The notes: generated by a model not told the origin, from the sequence alone. DNA of 64,000 nucleotides from Scilla litardierei (GCA_030789695.1 CM061141.1:166229079-166293078), one strand, 5' to 3'; positions 10,681 through 22,543 are shown, numbered from the stretch's first letter. Program-made: numbers and translations.

Positions 10681-12682
10681 TGTTGGATACAATGATCTAG
10701 GATTTATGGTTTGATGATGACAAACAGTTGTGAATGTTCTGACGTGTTTGTTAAGTGTTTTCAGGTGCAAACAACCAAGGAAAACAATATTGACAAAGTT
10801 GAAAATCTAAAGAAAAGTACATGCAAACTTGTCGAGTGCCGCAACATCAAGAGGATGAATCGAATTGTGAAGACACAATAATTAGTGGAAGAGATTCTCT
10901 CATCAACTCACAAATCCACTACAATTCTCATTGGAGCAATTAGGAAAGGGGATGAAAAGCTAATGAATTGAATTAAAGTCATTGCAAACCCACTAACTAA
11001 TTTGTTTTGATTCTTTAATAAACCAAATTTGTTCTTTTTTGGCAGGCACGTGGGGACAAGCCGTGTGTATTCAAAAGGGAAATTTTTTAATCAAAAGTGA
11101 GAGTTAGTGCTTACAACTCACACATGGCATTTGCACCCAAGTTTTATTAAGAAAGATTGGGTAAAGAAAAAAATTAAATGGTAAAAGTGTAAATTTTATA
11201 TTTTTTCAACAAACCCTATACCTATATATATATATATTAAAAGAAGGGCTTTAGAAAAACCCTCTCTCCCATCCAAAAAGACACAGCCGCAACAAAAAAA
11301 AATAAGTAACGCACAAATTTTTTTTGGGAGTAAGGGGAGCCGAATGTTATAAAGGAGGGGCATTTTGTGTTTGCTTCACACAAATATTTTTTCCCAGGAG
11401 CCGCATGCTCTAATCTTGAGAGGCGCACAAAAAATTCGGGCCGGCCATCTTGTTAATGCTGTGCCTTGGTTTCTAAGAGAGGTGTGCCTTTTTGTTTGCA
11501 ATTCTTAGAGAGCTTCAGCCGAAAAATTCACAGAGCCGATTTCCAACAGCAAGCCGCACTTTTCTTTGTCCCTGTTTTTTTGTTTGAGTTTTATTGTTGG
11601 GGATATCATCAAAAATCAAAGAGCTCCTTTTTGTGCAGAAGTGTGTGTGCGAAATTTTTTTTGTGCATTTTTTTTCTGGCCGTAAGTTTTGATTTCTCCC
11701 CTCTCTAAAAATTCACAAGGGCATGCTTTTAAACATCATTGTGTTTTTGTTAATAGCCGGCCATTAAAAATTTGTTTAGGGCATTTATTTGTCAAGTGAA
11801 CACGTTATTTTTTATGCATCTCACTTGCAAACCTGAGAGCACTTAATTTCTAAGGGGTGCCTTTTAATCAAAGTATTTTTGTGGCTCTTTTGAATCAAAA
11901 AGAAAACGCAAGGTGGAGGACCTCTCAGCCGACTTCTTTGACCAAAAAGGTAAGTGTTGTGATTGAGTGTTTCTCGGCAGTAATTAACTTCTCTTTTGTG
12001 TGTAGGCCGAATCCATCAAGCCGCAAGTCACATCATTTTTCAAAGAGCCGCAATCTACAGCAGGGGCCGAAATCTAGCAGCACGCCATTTTTTCAAGTTC
12101 CAAGAGAACACAAGGCCAACGGCTGAAGAGGGGACAAGACGCAATCATCTAGGAGGAGCCAAAGCCGCAACTTGAGTTGCACGACTTACGGAGACAACTA
12201 CATCATGTCAGATACAGATCTGACCTGCGCCTATTGACAGAGACGACTACGATACACAAACTGAGCATTTCTGAACTCTAGTATTATTTTATTTGTGTAG
12301 TAGTAGCGATCTTTATAGGGGAAACGTTATTACCTGTTTGTGTTACTTTTGGGGACCTGACGACTTGGGAGTCGTCACGGAGGGAAAGCATCTGACTAGA
12401 TTGATAGTGTAGAGCACGTGGTGTGCGTACGAGCTAGGTGAGAGTAGATTTGGGATCTTGACTTATTGTAGCTGTACTTGATTACATATCTATCTAGTAG
12501 TTGCTTTCGGGGGCTGGATTAGGTCGTGGGGACGACCGAACCAGGGTATATCTGTGCGTACTTTGTGACTGCATTCTTTTTACCTTGTCTGTGCTTATAA
12601 ATGCGTGTGGTTGTTCGTGGGTTGCACGAATATTTTTAATAGCATATTCACCCCCCCTCTAAGCTACGATCCAGATCCAACA
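10681..12682 (+). repeat. Right LTR (2002 bp)
   Basis: It is nearly identical to 5454-7450, with the same TGTTGGAT start and ATCCAACA end, and is followed at once by the TTCTC duplication at 12683-12687. Confidence 0.9.
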
Positions 12683-12687
12683 TTCTC

Positions 12688-13398
12688 ACCTCCAAAGTCT
12701 TTTAGTTTGATGAGAAGAGTACACTATGTAACTTAACGCATTGCAGAAATCATCTACTAGCCCCCGCAAGTTAGAGTTCTACAAAACTGAAATTCCATTT
12801 CCAAGTATCACTATCCCACCTACCAGCCTCAAAACAACCATCTCTTTATTAACTTCAGTTAATCATCAGATGATTGATTGTCTTTGTAAATGAATTTTTT
12901 TTCTTTTAAGTTTTCGGGTGTTGACGATAGGAAGATAAACTTGCATGGATCAACAAATTGTTATAATGCCGGGAGCAATTATGTAAGCAGCAACATCGAT
13001 ATTAATTTAGCAGTTTTTATAGTTGCGGTAGATGTTGTATCACTTCTTGAAATAGTCATATTTTGGTAGCGTGCTAGTGTTAGTCATAGTGTTTATAGCA
13101 GTAATGACAGTCATAATAGTGGTGAAAGTCCTAAATTCCTAATATTAGTTGTGGTAATAGTAATAGTATTGTATTTGTATATGTCTAGTGATATCATTAG
13201 TAGTGGGCTAGGTTCATAATGACAGTTGGAAGGGCAAGGGACCAATAGTTTATTTTTGGTGTATAAGTCATATATTATGACATTGATAGGTGGATTACAT
13301 GTAGATTCGGGTGAGACTAACGGGACAGTTCATGAGAAACCAACAAGGTTGACATAGTTACTTGAAATGGAAAGTTAAGCACTGTATTTTATCTATGC
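12688..13398. other. AT-rich spacer with degenerate TAG/TAA trinucleotide runs
   Basis: About 12960-13230 is rich in GTAATAGTAATAG-type sequence, apparently a decayed trinucleotide microsatellite. No gene or element is recognised. Confidence 0.4.
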
Positions 13399-13430
13399 AC
13401 TAGTCATAACCCGTGCTCGCGGGCACGGTT
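13399..13430 (-). mobile_element. Helitron 3' terminus (minus strand)
   Basis: Read on the minus strand, a GC hairpin (CCGTGCCCGCGAGCACGG, arms CCGTGC/GCACGG) is followed by GTTATGA, then CTAG and T. This is the known Helitron 3' end: a hairpin some 10 bases before CTRR, inserted next to a T. The element would extend rightward from 13400; its TC end was not identified, so its length is unknown. Confidence 0.6.
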
Positions 13431-13611
13431 CATTTCAGATTTTCCCCCGCGAAATCTTTGTTTACAAACATTATTTTGCACAGTCAAATTTATGCGGAAC
13501 AACAAATTCGGCGTAGAACAATAAATTCGGCCGGGGCGCCCTTGAGTCAGAACAACAAATTAGCGTAAAAAAATTTAGCGGGCTCCTTCGCCGCAAAGGG
13601 TGGAAGTGCAT

Positions 13612-13627
13612 AGTGTGTGTGTGTGTA
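13612..13627. repeat. (TG)n microsatellite
   Basis: Eight TG units occur in a row, followed by a TATGG interruption and more TGTGTG. Confidence 0.8.
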
Positions 13628-13784
13628 TGGTGTGTGGGTAAAAAGTGAAATGAGAGGGTTTTTTAGCAAAAGGGGGAAATAGGTGGTATTCTACGCGAAT
13701 GTAGTGATTGTGGGGAGTTTGAAAATAAAAGGAAAAAAGTGGTGGGGTTTCCAAACACTCATCTCAACCCTTCTTTTACCAAGA

Positions 13785-13872
13785 TTAAATCCTAGCCATT
13801 CTTCTATCAACCTCTTTATACATCAGCATGACATCAGCTTGTCCCAGTCAGCCCTAGGATTCAAAAACAGTT
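13785..13872. repeat. Diverged copy of a short dispersed element
   Basis: The stretch has AAATCCTAGCCATTC and, about 65 bases on, CAGCCCTAGGATTCAAAAAC. It shares these blocks in the same order with 58308-58412 and, inverted, with 54596-54705. It is the most diverged of the three copies. Confidence 0.5.
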
Positions 13873-13879
13873 GTGTTTT

Positions 13880-15240
13880 AATAAATGATAGTATGGAGTC
13901 ACAAGAATGATGCAGTAGTGCAATTATTAAGATGATTTAGAATCATGTTAAAAAGAATTTCACCTTTTTATGGACTTAGGAAGCTAGATATGGAGATCAT
14001 TTAGATTCAGTTGAGAGTCTGTTATACATCATTTGGAGTTCTAGTTGAAATTAAACCCAAGAGCTAATCACATGTTGTTAGTTGATTGTTGGAAACTTAT
14101 TCAACGAAGGGCTATCGTCCATTTATAATCAAGCATCCCCGACAATGCTGGGGGGTGTTGCAACTGCGTTGAGAAAATTTTTCCCAAACAACACTATGAA
14201 AAATGTGTACGATGATCATACCATATTCTTTTGGGGTGATATTGGCTATGCCGTCTCTCATGTTTCAGGAAAGCTGCTGGGGGTTGTACCATGATAGATT
14301 GTTATTCCCTCCTATTATGAATTGTGGCTATGTATTTGTTTTGCGTGTCTTGCTATACACTCCATATCCATCTCCATCTCCTCTTTATACACTCCATCTC
14401 CTCCATCAAACCCTTCATCGTTTCACTATACATCATCTTTCACGCATAGACACTCCATCCTATCCTTTCCGATCTCTTACACTCCCAAACACAACTTCTT
14501 ATGCAACCATGTGTTGTTTTACATCTTCTCCGGTAACGGAGTTCCAATCGGTGTATTTTGTCCTGACTTCATGTTACAACGACGATAGCAATGACGGTAA
14601 TACGCGAAACGGTCTGCCGACTTTCCAATTCACGGCGTCTCCTACAAAGGACAAAGTTCCACGTCATTGCAAACATCTGGTATGACAATCATCTTGAGCA
14701 GATCAGGGCAGAAATTCGGCAAGTGCAACGTAGATGTGGAGCGCATTGCCCGTGTCGTACATCGCCACAGGGGAATCGGGGTTCCAGGCGTTGTGTTTGA
14801 CACGGCTACATACTTGACTGCAGGTTACAACGAAGCGACTCTCATATCCAACTTTCCAAGGACGTTAATAAACGCAACGAAGATGTGCGCCCGATGAACT
14901 CGCGGAAGTTGAAGGGGGAAACACGCAGATCACGCGCCACTTCATTGCAAACATCTGTGAAGACACTCAAATGTATCAGTTTGTAAGAGTAAAGGGATAT
15001 GTATCTGTTTGGATCTGTATCTGTACGTACTTCAGTATGTTAGAATGGGTTGGCCATTTTGGAATGGTCACCTTTTGAATATGTATCAGCGTTAATCTAA
15101 AGGTTTGCATGCAGTTTCTGAATCAGATTGACTAGGTAAAGTTTCTAAGCGAAGTTTGACTGATGGCATATTGCGGAATCACAATTTTAGTATGATGAAA
15201 ATAGGAGTGTGAATGATTGACCGTGGGAACAAAAATTACA
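13880..15240. other. Unassigned region, possible decayed coding remnants
   Basis: Short open frames (14082-14294, 14667-14897 and others) overlap in different frames, and none shows a domain I recognise. A phrase around CATTGCAAACATCTG occurs twice, near 14667 and 14944, so a local duplication is possible. Pyrimidine-rich sequence lies at 14345-14470. I assign no function. Confidence 0.3.
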
Positions 15241-15254
15241 GCATCCAACAAATA

Positions 15255-16330
15255 TGCTCAAAGCGCACAACGGTCAAAATTAGTCCGTGCGGGGCGCGTT
15301 GAGCAAATGGGCTATCGTCGCAACTTTGCTCAACGTGCACACCGGGCATAAGGCTACTAGGTGTGTGTGCGTTTAACAATTGTTGATAAACTACCTTTTA
15401 TATGCTCAAAAAGCGAACCACCGGCTTTCCTTTTTGCCCGTTGTGCGCGTTGTTTTGCCCGTTGCGCGCGTAATTTTTGCCCGTTGTGCGCGTTGTTTTC
15501 CCGTTGCGCTCGTAATTTTGCCCGAGCCTAAGGGCATAATTTTGCCTGTTGTGCGCGTTGGGCTATTTTTTTAGTGGCTACAGTTTATCCCAACGCGCAA
15601 AACTTAGGCATGCATTAATCATTATAGAGCAGAACATCCGGCTGGTAGCAATCCGCTGTATATTAACGATCCCTGCTCTGTATGTTCACCAACACTGATC
15701 TGCAGACTCGAGGGGTCTCTTAGACTATTAGTAAGACCAAAGGTTCCAATATATCGCCGTTGTGCGCTGTGAGCATTTCTGTTAACCATTAAAAATTTGC
15801 ACGGTGTGAGCAGCAATAAATGTGGATATATCAGCAAATTTTATTGAGTGGACGAGTAGGAGTTTTTTTTCGCACTAACAAAATTGCTCACCGCGCACAA
15901 CCGGCCAAAATTATTTGTTCTGATCGTGGTGAATGGTGAGCAATTGTAGTAACCACTAACAAATTGGCTAATAAAGGCGCTAAACGGGCAAAACTTATCA
16001 ATGGGAGTTTGTGGTAAGCAATTTTGTCAGACAATAACATATATGATACAATAACCCTACTCTCACTTGGAGTATTGGACACACTAACAATGACACATTC
16101 TCATCGCATAACAATTTGGAACACAGGTTGATGTTATTATAAAAACCCAGAGCGCAAAACCGGCACTAATATTGCCAGTTCTGCGCGTTGAGCAATTTGG
16201 TAGGTAAAGACATAATTACTCAAAGCGCAAAACGGGCAATATTACTGCAGTGTTGTGCTCGGTGTAATTGGTATGATACACAACATCAATCCATACCGAT
16301 GATGACATTTGCACATTTCGGAAGCCATGA
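15255..16330. repeat. Cluster of GCGCACAACGG-type motifs, left of the first OTU gene
   Basis: The motif GCGCACAACGG and its reverse complement recur here in exact or near form at about 15265, 15435, 15478, 15551, 15762, 15890, 15960, 16150 and 16225, often next to GAGCAA or TTGCTCA. A stretch at 15625-15720 resembles the upstream part of the promoter cassettes at 57440 and 63560 (phrases such as GGCTGGTAGCAATCCGCTG). Subterminal arrays of short motifs are typical binding regions of plant DNA transposons; here that role is inferred. Confidence 0.6.
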
Positions 16331-16410
16331 TAAAATTTCATCCGCCAAAGTGGTCCATTTTTATACCAAAAAAAACTTATTACATTGATAAACGTTTTAT
16401 CTTACAGATA

Positions 16411-18682
16411 CTAAAAACCATCAGCGGTAGCAATATCCGTACCTTTTACCCTATCAACGAATGACTGTATCCTCTGCTCGTAACCAGCCAGCCATCCATC
16501 GGCCACAGGGTCATGCGATCTTGTCCACACAACTGAAGTCGGAGGGACGTCACCTGCTGGTTTAAGTTGAAGGATAAAAAAGTGATTTCCGTTCACATAA
16601 CCCAACGTTATGTGGAGTCTGGAGGCTCTGTTTACTGGAGGACTTCTCAATGGAAAAAATGTCACTCACATATCATTTGAAATCAAATGTACTACACAGT
16701 TGTAGCATGAGGCAATGACATGTCCCATGTCTGGCATCTGCATCCAATTTTCCCGTCCTGCAACTTTATCAGTAATAAAATAGTTCACTGCCTTCAAATT
16801 ATTATTATATGAAACCTCACTCAGAACACGCCTGTACAAGCCGTTGTATGTCCGCATCTCATGGAGCAAATCAGCTCTGACAGTCCGCCAATTGGAATCT
16901 TTCAAGCCCAACTGAACTGCCACAGCCCTATACCCACAGTTGCCATCTGCATCCACGTCTACGCCGCCCGCCATGAGGGGTTGTAGCGTGTGATGAAAAT
17001 CCAAATAATATGGTATGAGGAAGTTGGCATGCAAATCATCAACATAATCATCAGGGGGAAACGAAGGTTTCGGCTTCTTTATTTGAAGTTTCGGACGCCT
17101 ACTACTTTCCTTCGAAGGCGCCTCTTCCATTTAGGCTTCTCCTTCGCCGCCGCCGTATGCTCCGTAATTGAATGCAACCGTGGAGCCTTAACAGGCTTCC
17201 TCCTAACTGTAGGCTTCTCCGTCACATCCGAAAAATGATCAGAAATCTCATCAACCAGGGGAGAAAGTTGTTTAAGCATGCCATCCATCTCCTCGTGCTC
17301 ATCAAAATACGAGGCCACATCCGTCTCCTCCTCCCTCCCAGCAGTCTGAGCATCCACATTATGATCCCCCGTCTCCACCGTCGCCCCCAACTCCAACGTA
17401 AGCTCAGCTTGCATCAACCCAGCATCCTCTATCTTCTCATCCTCCACAGCCTCCACATTCGCCTCATCCTCCTGCGGCTCCTCATTCTCCCCAGCTGCAT
17501 TCTCCCCTCATCCATCTCAGCAGTCTGGTCAGCCACATTACGTTCCACCGTCGCCGCCGTATCCACCAACTTCCCAGTATGCTCCTCAGCAATCAAATCA
17601 GTAGCCACTTCCTTATCATCATCCTCCTCGTTCGCCTTCTCCTCATACACCTTCGGCTCCACAGTCTCAGCCGCTGCATTATCCTCCACCAGTACCTCCT
17701 CAGCATTCTACACCTCCACGTTAAGGGCAACCGTCTCCTCCGTCTCCACCATCTCCCCAATAACATAATCATCTACAGTCAACTCAGCAGCCACTGCATT
17801 CTCAGCCTCATCATCCCCATAAACATTATGCACCCTCGGCTCCACATTCTCATCCGCTGCATTAACCTCATCCTCCTCCGCAGCATTATGCTCCTGCCCA
17901 CTAAGAGCCAACTTCTCAGCAGCCTGCTCCATCGCATTACGATCCACCACATCATCCTGCCAATAAGCAGCCAATGCAGTCGCCTCCTCAGCCTCATCCA
18001 CCTTCTCCTCATCTCCCTTCTGCTCCTCCTCAACATTATCCACATGCACCACAAGCTCATCACCCACAATTCTACACGGTGATGCTAACTCCTTCAACTT
18101 GTTTACCATACCCACACTTTGCCCCCTTAGTAATCGGGAACGTGCATTATAAATTGATTTGATTGGTGTTTCATTGAAGGATTTAGTTTCCTTCAGGCCT
18201 TTCAAAATTGCTGACGGCGGCACCGTTCTATTTGCCAAGTCTCGCAATGCTTCCACCTCTTTTCCCTGCAACACCCCGTCGTCGGAATGGCCCGTGACAT
18301 AATTAACAGCTTGATGGTTGTGCCTGCCATCAACGACCGTTAAACTCCACTCACCGCCATCGCCCACCTCATTACCACGCAATTTGAACGGGCATCCACA
18401 CTTGTTGGTTCTAACTGGCCGGTTGCTCTTTCGTACTGGTCGGTGTCCCCTGTAGTTCCCGCTTCTTGCACATGCATAGTAGGCAGCGGGAGTCCTATTG
18501 GACGATTTATTCATACTCGACGCACTGGTAACAATCACATGCCCCTGTTGTCGTCCGACGCTCTTTATCCACTGAAAGAGTTCGTCTCTACTTTTAAAAC
18601 GTTGAATCGTTGTAAATTCAGCTGTATAATCCATATACACCTGTATCAAACAATTCATACAACTAATTGGACCGGGAACCAA
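16411..18682 (-). pseudogene. Zinc-finger/OTU-protease fusion derived from a MULE, decayed
   Basis: This is a broken paralogue of the gene at 19749-21347. On the minus strand it codes for a FAR1/MULE-type zinc-finger region (Cys, KCGCPF and RHNH ligands), a long acidic linker rich in Asp/Glu/Ala, and an OTU-type cysteine protease with DGNCGYRAV and the HFFILQL strand carrying the His. No transposase domain lies between them. Breaks seen are an in-frame TAG at 17708-17710, shifts of frame near 17460-17510 and 17080-17130, and a TGA at about 16666-16668 where the paralogue has Cys. A small upstream exon ending near 18730 (before GTAATATTG) with an acceptor after GATACAG is likely, as in the paralogue. 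It is not expected to make protein unless splicing removes these breaks. Confidence 0.75.
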
Positions 18683-18982
18683 ACATTAGTTACATTATTG
18701 ACGTAAAGAAAAATCAATATTACCTCCGAATTTTTTAGCATCTCCATCAATCTCAACTGTATCTGCAGGCAATTAAAAACCAAAAATTTCGCCTCCTCTT
18801 TCTACACATTGTAATTGTAATAAGGATATCAAATAAAATGTACTTAACATTGTATACTTACCAAATCGCGATTTCGACAAATTTAGGTCGAAAACCCCTA
18901 AATCGATTGCTCTCGCTTCACCGATTTGTTTGAACGCAGCAGTTGCCACTGTGATGTAAATGTCGAGCCCAGTAATAAAAAT

Positions 18983-19400
18983 CAAATCTTTGGAATTTCC
19001 GTCTGTGCGCCTTGAGCAATCTACGAAAAACTGGCCGTTTGATATTCCGCCTTGAGCAATCTGTGGAAGGTTATGGCTGTGACCGGTGAGCAGAATTTAT
19101 CAAGGGATGAAAGAGGGTCCAAACGGGTCAAAACGGGTAAAAATTTTAACCCGTTGCGCACGTCGAGTAAATTCGGTGGTTTAGTTGGCTAATTTTACTC
19201 AGCGCGCACAACGGTTATATTTTAGCACGATTCGAACCGTTTTGCGCGCTGAGTAATCTTACATGGATTGTCAGGCTTGACATTAGTAACGGTAATCGTT
19301 ATTAATCGCGACGCTGAGAACGATTTTGACCGTGGTGCGCGCTGAGGAGATCTAAATTTTGTTTTTAATATTTATTCTATTGGATTCCTCATATTCTTAT
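18983..19400. repeat. Motif cluster between the two zinc-finger/OTU genes
   Basis: CCGTTGCGCACGTCGAGTAA, AGCGCGCACAACGGTTAT and CCGTTTTGCGCGCTGAGTAA lie at about 19150-19255, with weaker copies at 19005, 19060 and 19330. The stretch 18983-19165 aligns by eye with 21645-21850 upstream of the second gene, so the two genes were duplicated together with their 5' flanks. Confidence 0.6.
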
Positions 19401-19748
19401 GCCGATGTTAACAACATTATTGATACGTATAAAATAATATAATACCAACGTGATAACTATCATTAGTTGTATTAATTAACACCCTTAAGAAAATCTGGAT
19501 AGATTGCGTGTGTTATTAAGCATTCAAAATCCAGTATATATCAGTTTGTACCTGTTCACCAAAAAGTTAGTAAGAGGCAAACTTGATTAGTAGGTCTATC
19601 GTTGAGCATAACTTATAGATACCATACACCAAAGCACGGCATACAGATGATAACATTTGCACATTTAGGCAGACATGATAAAATTTCATGCTACCAATCT
19701 GTCAATATGAAATAAACAATCCACAGTAAAATGATACAACGTTTTATC

Positions 19749-21347
19749 CTACAATATTTCAATAACGTCAACGGTTGCAATATCGTGCCCAAATACTATT
19801 GACTGGAATTGATGCATCCTATCCTCATAAGCAGCCGGCCATCCGGCTGACACATCGGAACGGTATCTTAGCCACATACTTGAAGTCGGAGGGACAGGAC
19901 CATATGGGGCAAGTTTAACAATAACGAAGTGATTATTGTTCACATGACCTAACGTTATGTGGCGTCTGGATGATAGGGGTACTGGAGGAGTTCTTAAAGG
20001 AAAATATGTCACACACTGATGAGGTGCAAGAATATGTACTACACAGTCGTAGCATGAGGCAATGACATGTGCCATTTCTGGCATCTGCATCCACCATTTA
20101 GCTTTTGGACGGTCTAACAAATGGCCCAGTGCCACTACATTCTTTTTAAATTCCACGGCACCCATAAGTTGTCGGTACAAGCCGTCGTGGTTCTGCATCT
20201 CTTCTCGCAAGTCATATTTCACCTGCCTCCATTCGTCCTCACCCAGTCCCAAGTGAGCTACCACAGCCCTATACCCACAGTTTCCATCTGCTTTCACATC
20301 TACGACATGCACTATAAGGGGTCGTAGACACTCAGGAAAAGCGTTCCAATATGGTATTATTATGTCGGCAGCCAAGTCCTCGTCACTATCATCATGTGAA
20401 ATTGATTGTTTCGGCTTCTTTATTGTACGTTTCCACAACGGTCTACTTCTTCCCTTACCCGGCTTACACGTCAATGTAGACGTATCCGTTATTTCAGCAT
20501 GCTGCTTAGCAATCTCCGCTACCAGGGTAGAAATTTGAAGACGTAGAACCTCATGCTCCTTCTCAAAGGCCTTAGCCACTGCATTCTCATCATCATCATC
20601 CTCCTCCTCAGCAGTCTGCTCCGCCTCATTACGATCCACCTTATCATCCTCCCTACCCATCTTCCCAGTATGATCCTCCTCCTGCAACTCAGCAGGCACT
20701 GCATTCTCCCAAAACGCCTCCCCCACCTTCTGATCCTCCCCCTCATTATTCACAGCCTTCACATTCTCAGCACCCACAATTTTATCAGCTGATGCTAACT
20801 CCTTCAACTGTTTTACAATACCAACCTTCTTCCCCCGTTGTAACCGGTTTCGTGCATTATAAATTGCTTTGATTGAGGTAGCACTGAAGTTTTTATTTGC
20901 CTTCAGTATTTTCAAAATTTCAGCTGGCCGAACCTTGCTATTCGCCAAGTCACGCACTGTTTCCATCTCCATTCCCTGCAACGTCCCGTCATCGGAATGG
21001 CCATCGCCATATTTAGCTGCTTCATGGTTGTGCCTGCCACAAACGACTGTTACCTTCCACTCCTCGACGCCCACGCCCACCATATAACCACGCAATGAGA
21101 AAGGACATGAACACTTCTTGGTTTTAACAGGCTGGTTGGTCTTTTTTAGCTTTCGGTGTCCCCGATACTCACCGCTTCTTTCACACGCAAAGTACACAGC
21201 ATGATGCCCTTTGGCCGTTTTACTTAATCTCCCCGAACGTGTAACAATCACATGCCCATGACTTAACCCGACGTTTTGTATCCACTGAAACAGCTCTTTT
21301 CTATCCTTGAACAGTTGATTGGTGGTAAAGTCGGTTGTAAAATCCAT
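19749..21347 (-). CDS. Zinc-finger/OTU cysteine protease fusion protein, intact, without transposase
   Basis: The 532-residue frame is uninterrupted. Residues about 1-165 match the FAR1/MULE-type DNA-binding zinc finger (Cys in FACERSG, KKCSCPF, GRHNHE). Residues about 190-330 are an acidic linker (EEEDDDDEN) with a short heptad-like stretch. Residues about 345-485 form an OTU-type protease, which cleaves ubiquitin-like tags: DGNCGYRAV holds Asp354 and catalytic Cys357, and VNNNHFVIV holds His473. The start is the ATG at 21345-21347 after an acceptor-like GATACAG; frame stays open upstream to 21362. A small first exon (ATG at 21475, end near 21427) resembles that of the gene at 22544, but its phase does not fit exactly. 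Without DDE residues it cannot transpose itself. It could be a non-autonomous element gene or a host-adopted one; its intactness beside two broken relatives favours selection, weakly. Confidence 0.75.
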   Translation of the reverse strand: MDFTTDFTTNQLFKDRKELFQWIQNVGLSHGHVIVTRSGRLSKTAKGHHAVYFACERSGEYRGHRKLKKTNQPVKTKKCSCPFSLRGYMVGVGVEEWKVTVVCGRHNHEAAKYGDGHSDDGTLQGMEMETVRDLANSKVRPAEILKILKANKNFSATSIKAIYNARNRLQRGKKVGIVKQLKELASADKIVGAENVKAVNNEGEDQKVGEAFWENAVPAELQEEDHTGKMGREDDKVDRNEAEQTAEEEDDDDENAVAKAFEKEHEVLRLQISTLVAEIAKQHAEITDTSTLTCKPGKGRSRPLWKRTIKKPKQSISHDDSDEDLAADIIIPYWNAFPECLRPLIVHVVDVKADGNCGYRAVVAHLGLGEDEWRQVKYDLREEMQNHDGLYRQLMGAVEFKKNVVALGHLLDRPKAKWWMQMPEMAHVIASCYDCVVHILAPHQCVTYFPLRTPPVPLSSRRHITLGHVNNNHFVIVKLAPYGPVPPTSSMWLRYRSDVSAGWPAAYEDRMHQFQSIVFGHDIATVDVIEIL

Positions 21348-21639
21348 AGTATCCTGTATCAAACAATTCAGAAGCTGATCCTCAAAGATTTAATGCATTA
21401 TTGCCGAGAAGATAAATCAATATTACCTTTGATTCTTGTACCGACTTCATCAACCTCAACCGTGGATGAATGCATGTAAAATCAAAATAAGAAAGGCAGA
21501 TAAACTGTACTTAAAAGTATAGACGTACCAAAGAGTCGATGTTGATAAATTTAGGTCAAAAAACCCCTAAATCGATTTCTCTCGATTCAGCTCTTTGTTT
21601 GATCTCACCAGTTGACTAAGTGATGTATCCTTCGAGCAA

Positions 21640-22180
21640 TTAAATAAAAATCAAAGCTTTTGGATTTCGGTCTGGGCGACTGGAGCGATCTTTGAAAATA
21701 CTTGCCGTTTGAAATTCCGCCGTGAGCAATCTGTGTAATTGTCTGTCAATTCGCTGCGAGCAGAAGGTATCACGGGACAATTTTGGGTCCTACCGGGTCA
21801 TATCGGGTCTACAATAATTTACCCGTTGTGCTGGTTGAGTAAACAAGTCTAGTTTGAAATATTACTAGCAAATAACCCGTCCACATGTGCATGTGGACTT
21901 GACCAAAACGATTGTGGGCGGTGAGCAATTACGGGTTTTGAGTGGTTGTGTGTGCTGAGCAATTCCGAGTTTTGCGTGGTTGTGTGCGCTGAGCAATTCC
22001 GTGTTTTGATTGGCTGTGAGCGGTGATCAATTCCCAGTTTTGTGTGGTTGTGTGCGCTGAGCAATTCTGTGTTTTGCGCGGTTGTGTGCGGTGGGCAAAC
22101 TGCTAGACGGTTCACAGAGGAGAGCAATTTACATTTTTGCCCTCCCACTGTTCGCGATGAGTAATTTACACTATGAACCA
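21640..22180. repeat. Motif-rich 5' flank of the intact zinc-finger/OTU gene
   Basis: After a region homologous to 18983-19165, a run of imperfect units about 40 bases long follows (21910-22100): GAGCAATTCCGTGTTTTG and GGTTGTGTGCGCTGAGCAAT recur about five times. These are diverged forms of the GCGCACAAC/GAGCAA motif in tandem. Confidence 0.6.
21864..21898 (-). mobile_element. Second Helitron 3' terminus (minus strand)
   Basis: On the minus strand a near-perfect hairpin (GTCCACATGCACATGTGGAC, 9-bp arms) is followed by GGGTTATTTG, then CTAG and T. Layout and the GGGTTAT link match the terminus at 13399-13430, so both may belong to one Helitron family. The other end was not found. Confidence 0.6.
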
Positions 22181-22543
22181 CTATTTCTACGCATCCGTAT
22201 ATACAAATGCATCATAACAGCTTCCATATGCGATCAGTTTTGTGACCTAAGGCGGGAAAAGCTAACGAGATAGGGTTTGATCAACAGAAATTATTCTAAT
22301 TCGCTAAGGTATATAGACTATAAGAGTTCCTGCTTATATCAAACGAAGGTCCTTAAGGCAGTGCAAAAGATTTGTGTCATTGGGTTGGGGTGCCCTAAAA
22401 TAGTCGACTGCGGCCGCATTGCATCGTAAAGTTGGTAAGCCATTAATTGATGCTAATTAATTTGGTATTTTTTAATAATTTCAGAAATTGATTGCTACAA
22501 TGTACATTTGGAACATGATTGCGTAGAAATTACGAAGATTGAG

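Larger units (their letters stand above)
5454..12682 (+). mobile_element. Non-autonomous Sirevirus-like copia retrotransposon (gag only)
   Basis: This 7.2-kb element is complete at both ends: two LTRs of about 2.0 kb with TGTTGGAT...ATCCAACA ends, a 5-bp target duplication TTCTC, a primer-binding site at 7452-7466, gag at 7495-9354 and several polypurine runs before the right LTR. The 2-kb LTRs, the gag type and the multiple GGGGGAG runs are Sirevirus (copia) traits. The whole pol region (protease, integrase, reverse transcriptase, RNase H) is missing: only 1.3 kb separates gag from the right LTR. It must have moved using enzymes from a full-length relative. The LTRs differ at only a couple of dozen places by eye, so the insertion looks recent. 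Confidence 0.9.

Noticed and set aside
14082..14897. A possible gene around 14.1-14.9 kb
   Set aside because: Overlapping frames of 70-160 codons give no recognisable motif and no consistent exon structure, so it was kept only as an unassigned region.
17172..18082. Plus-strand Leu/Ile/His-rich frames of up to 198 codons
   Set aside because: They are antisense to the acidic linker of the zinc-finger/OTU pseudogene; the codon pattern of the Glu/Asp repeats explains them.
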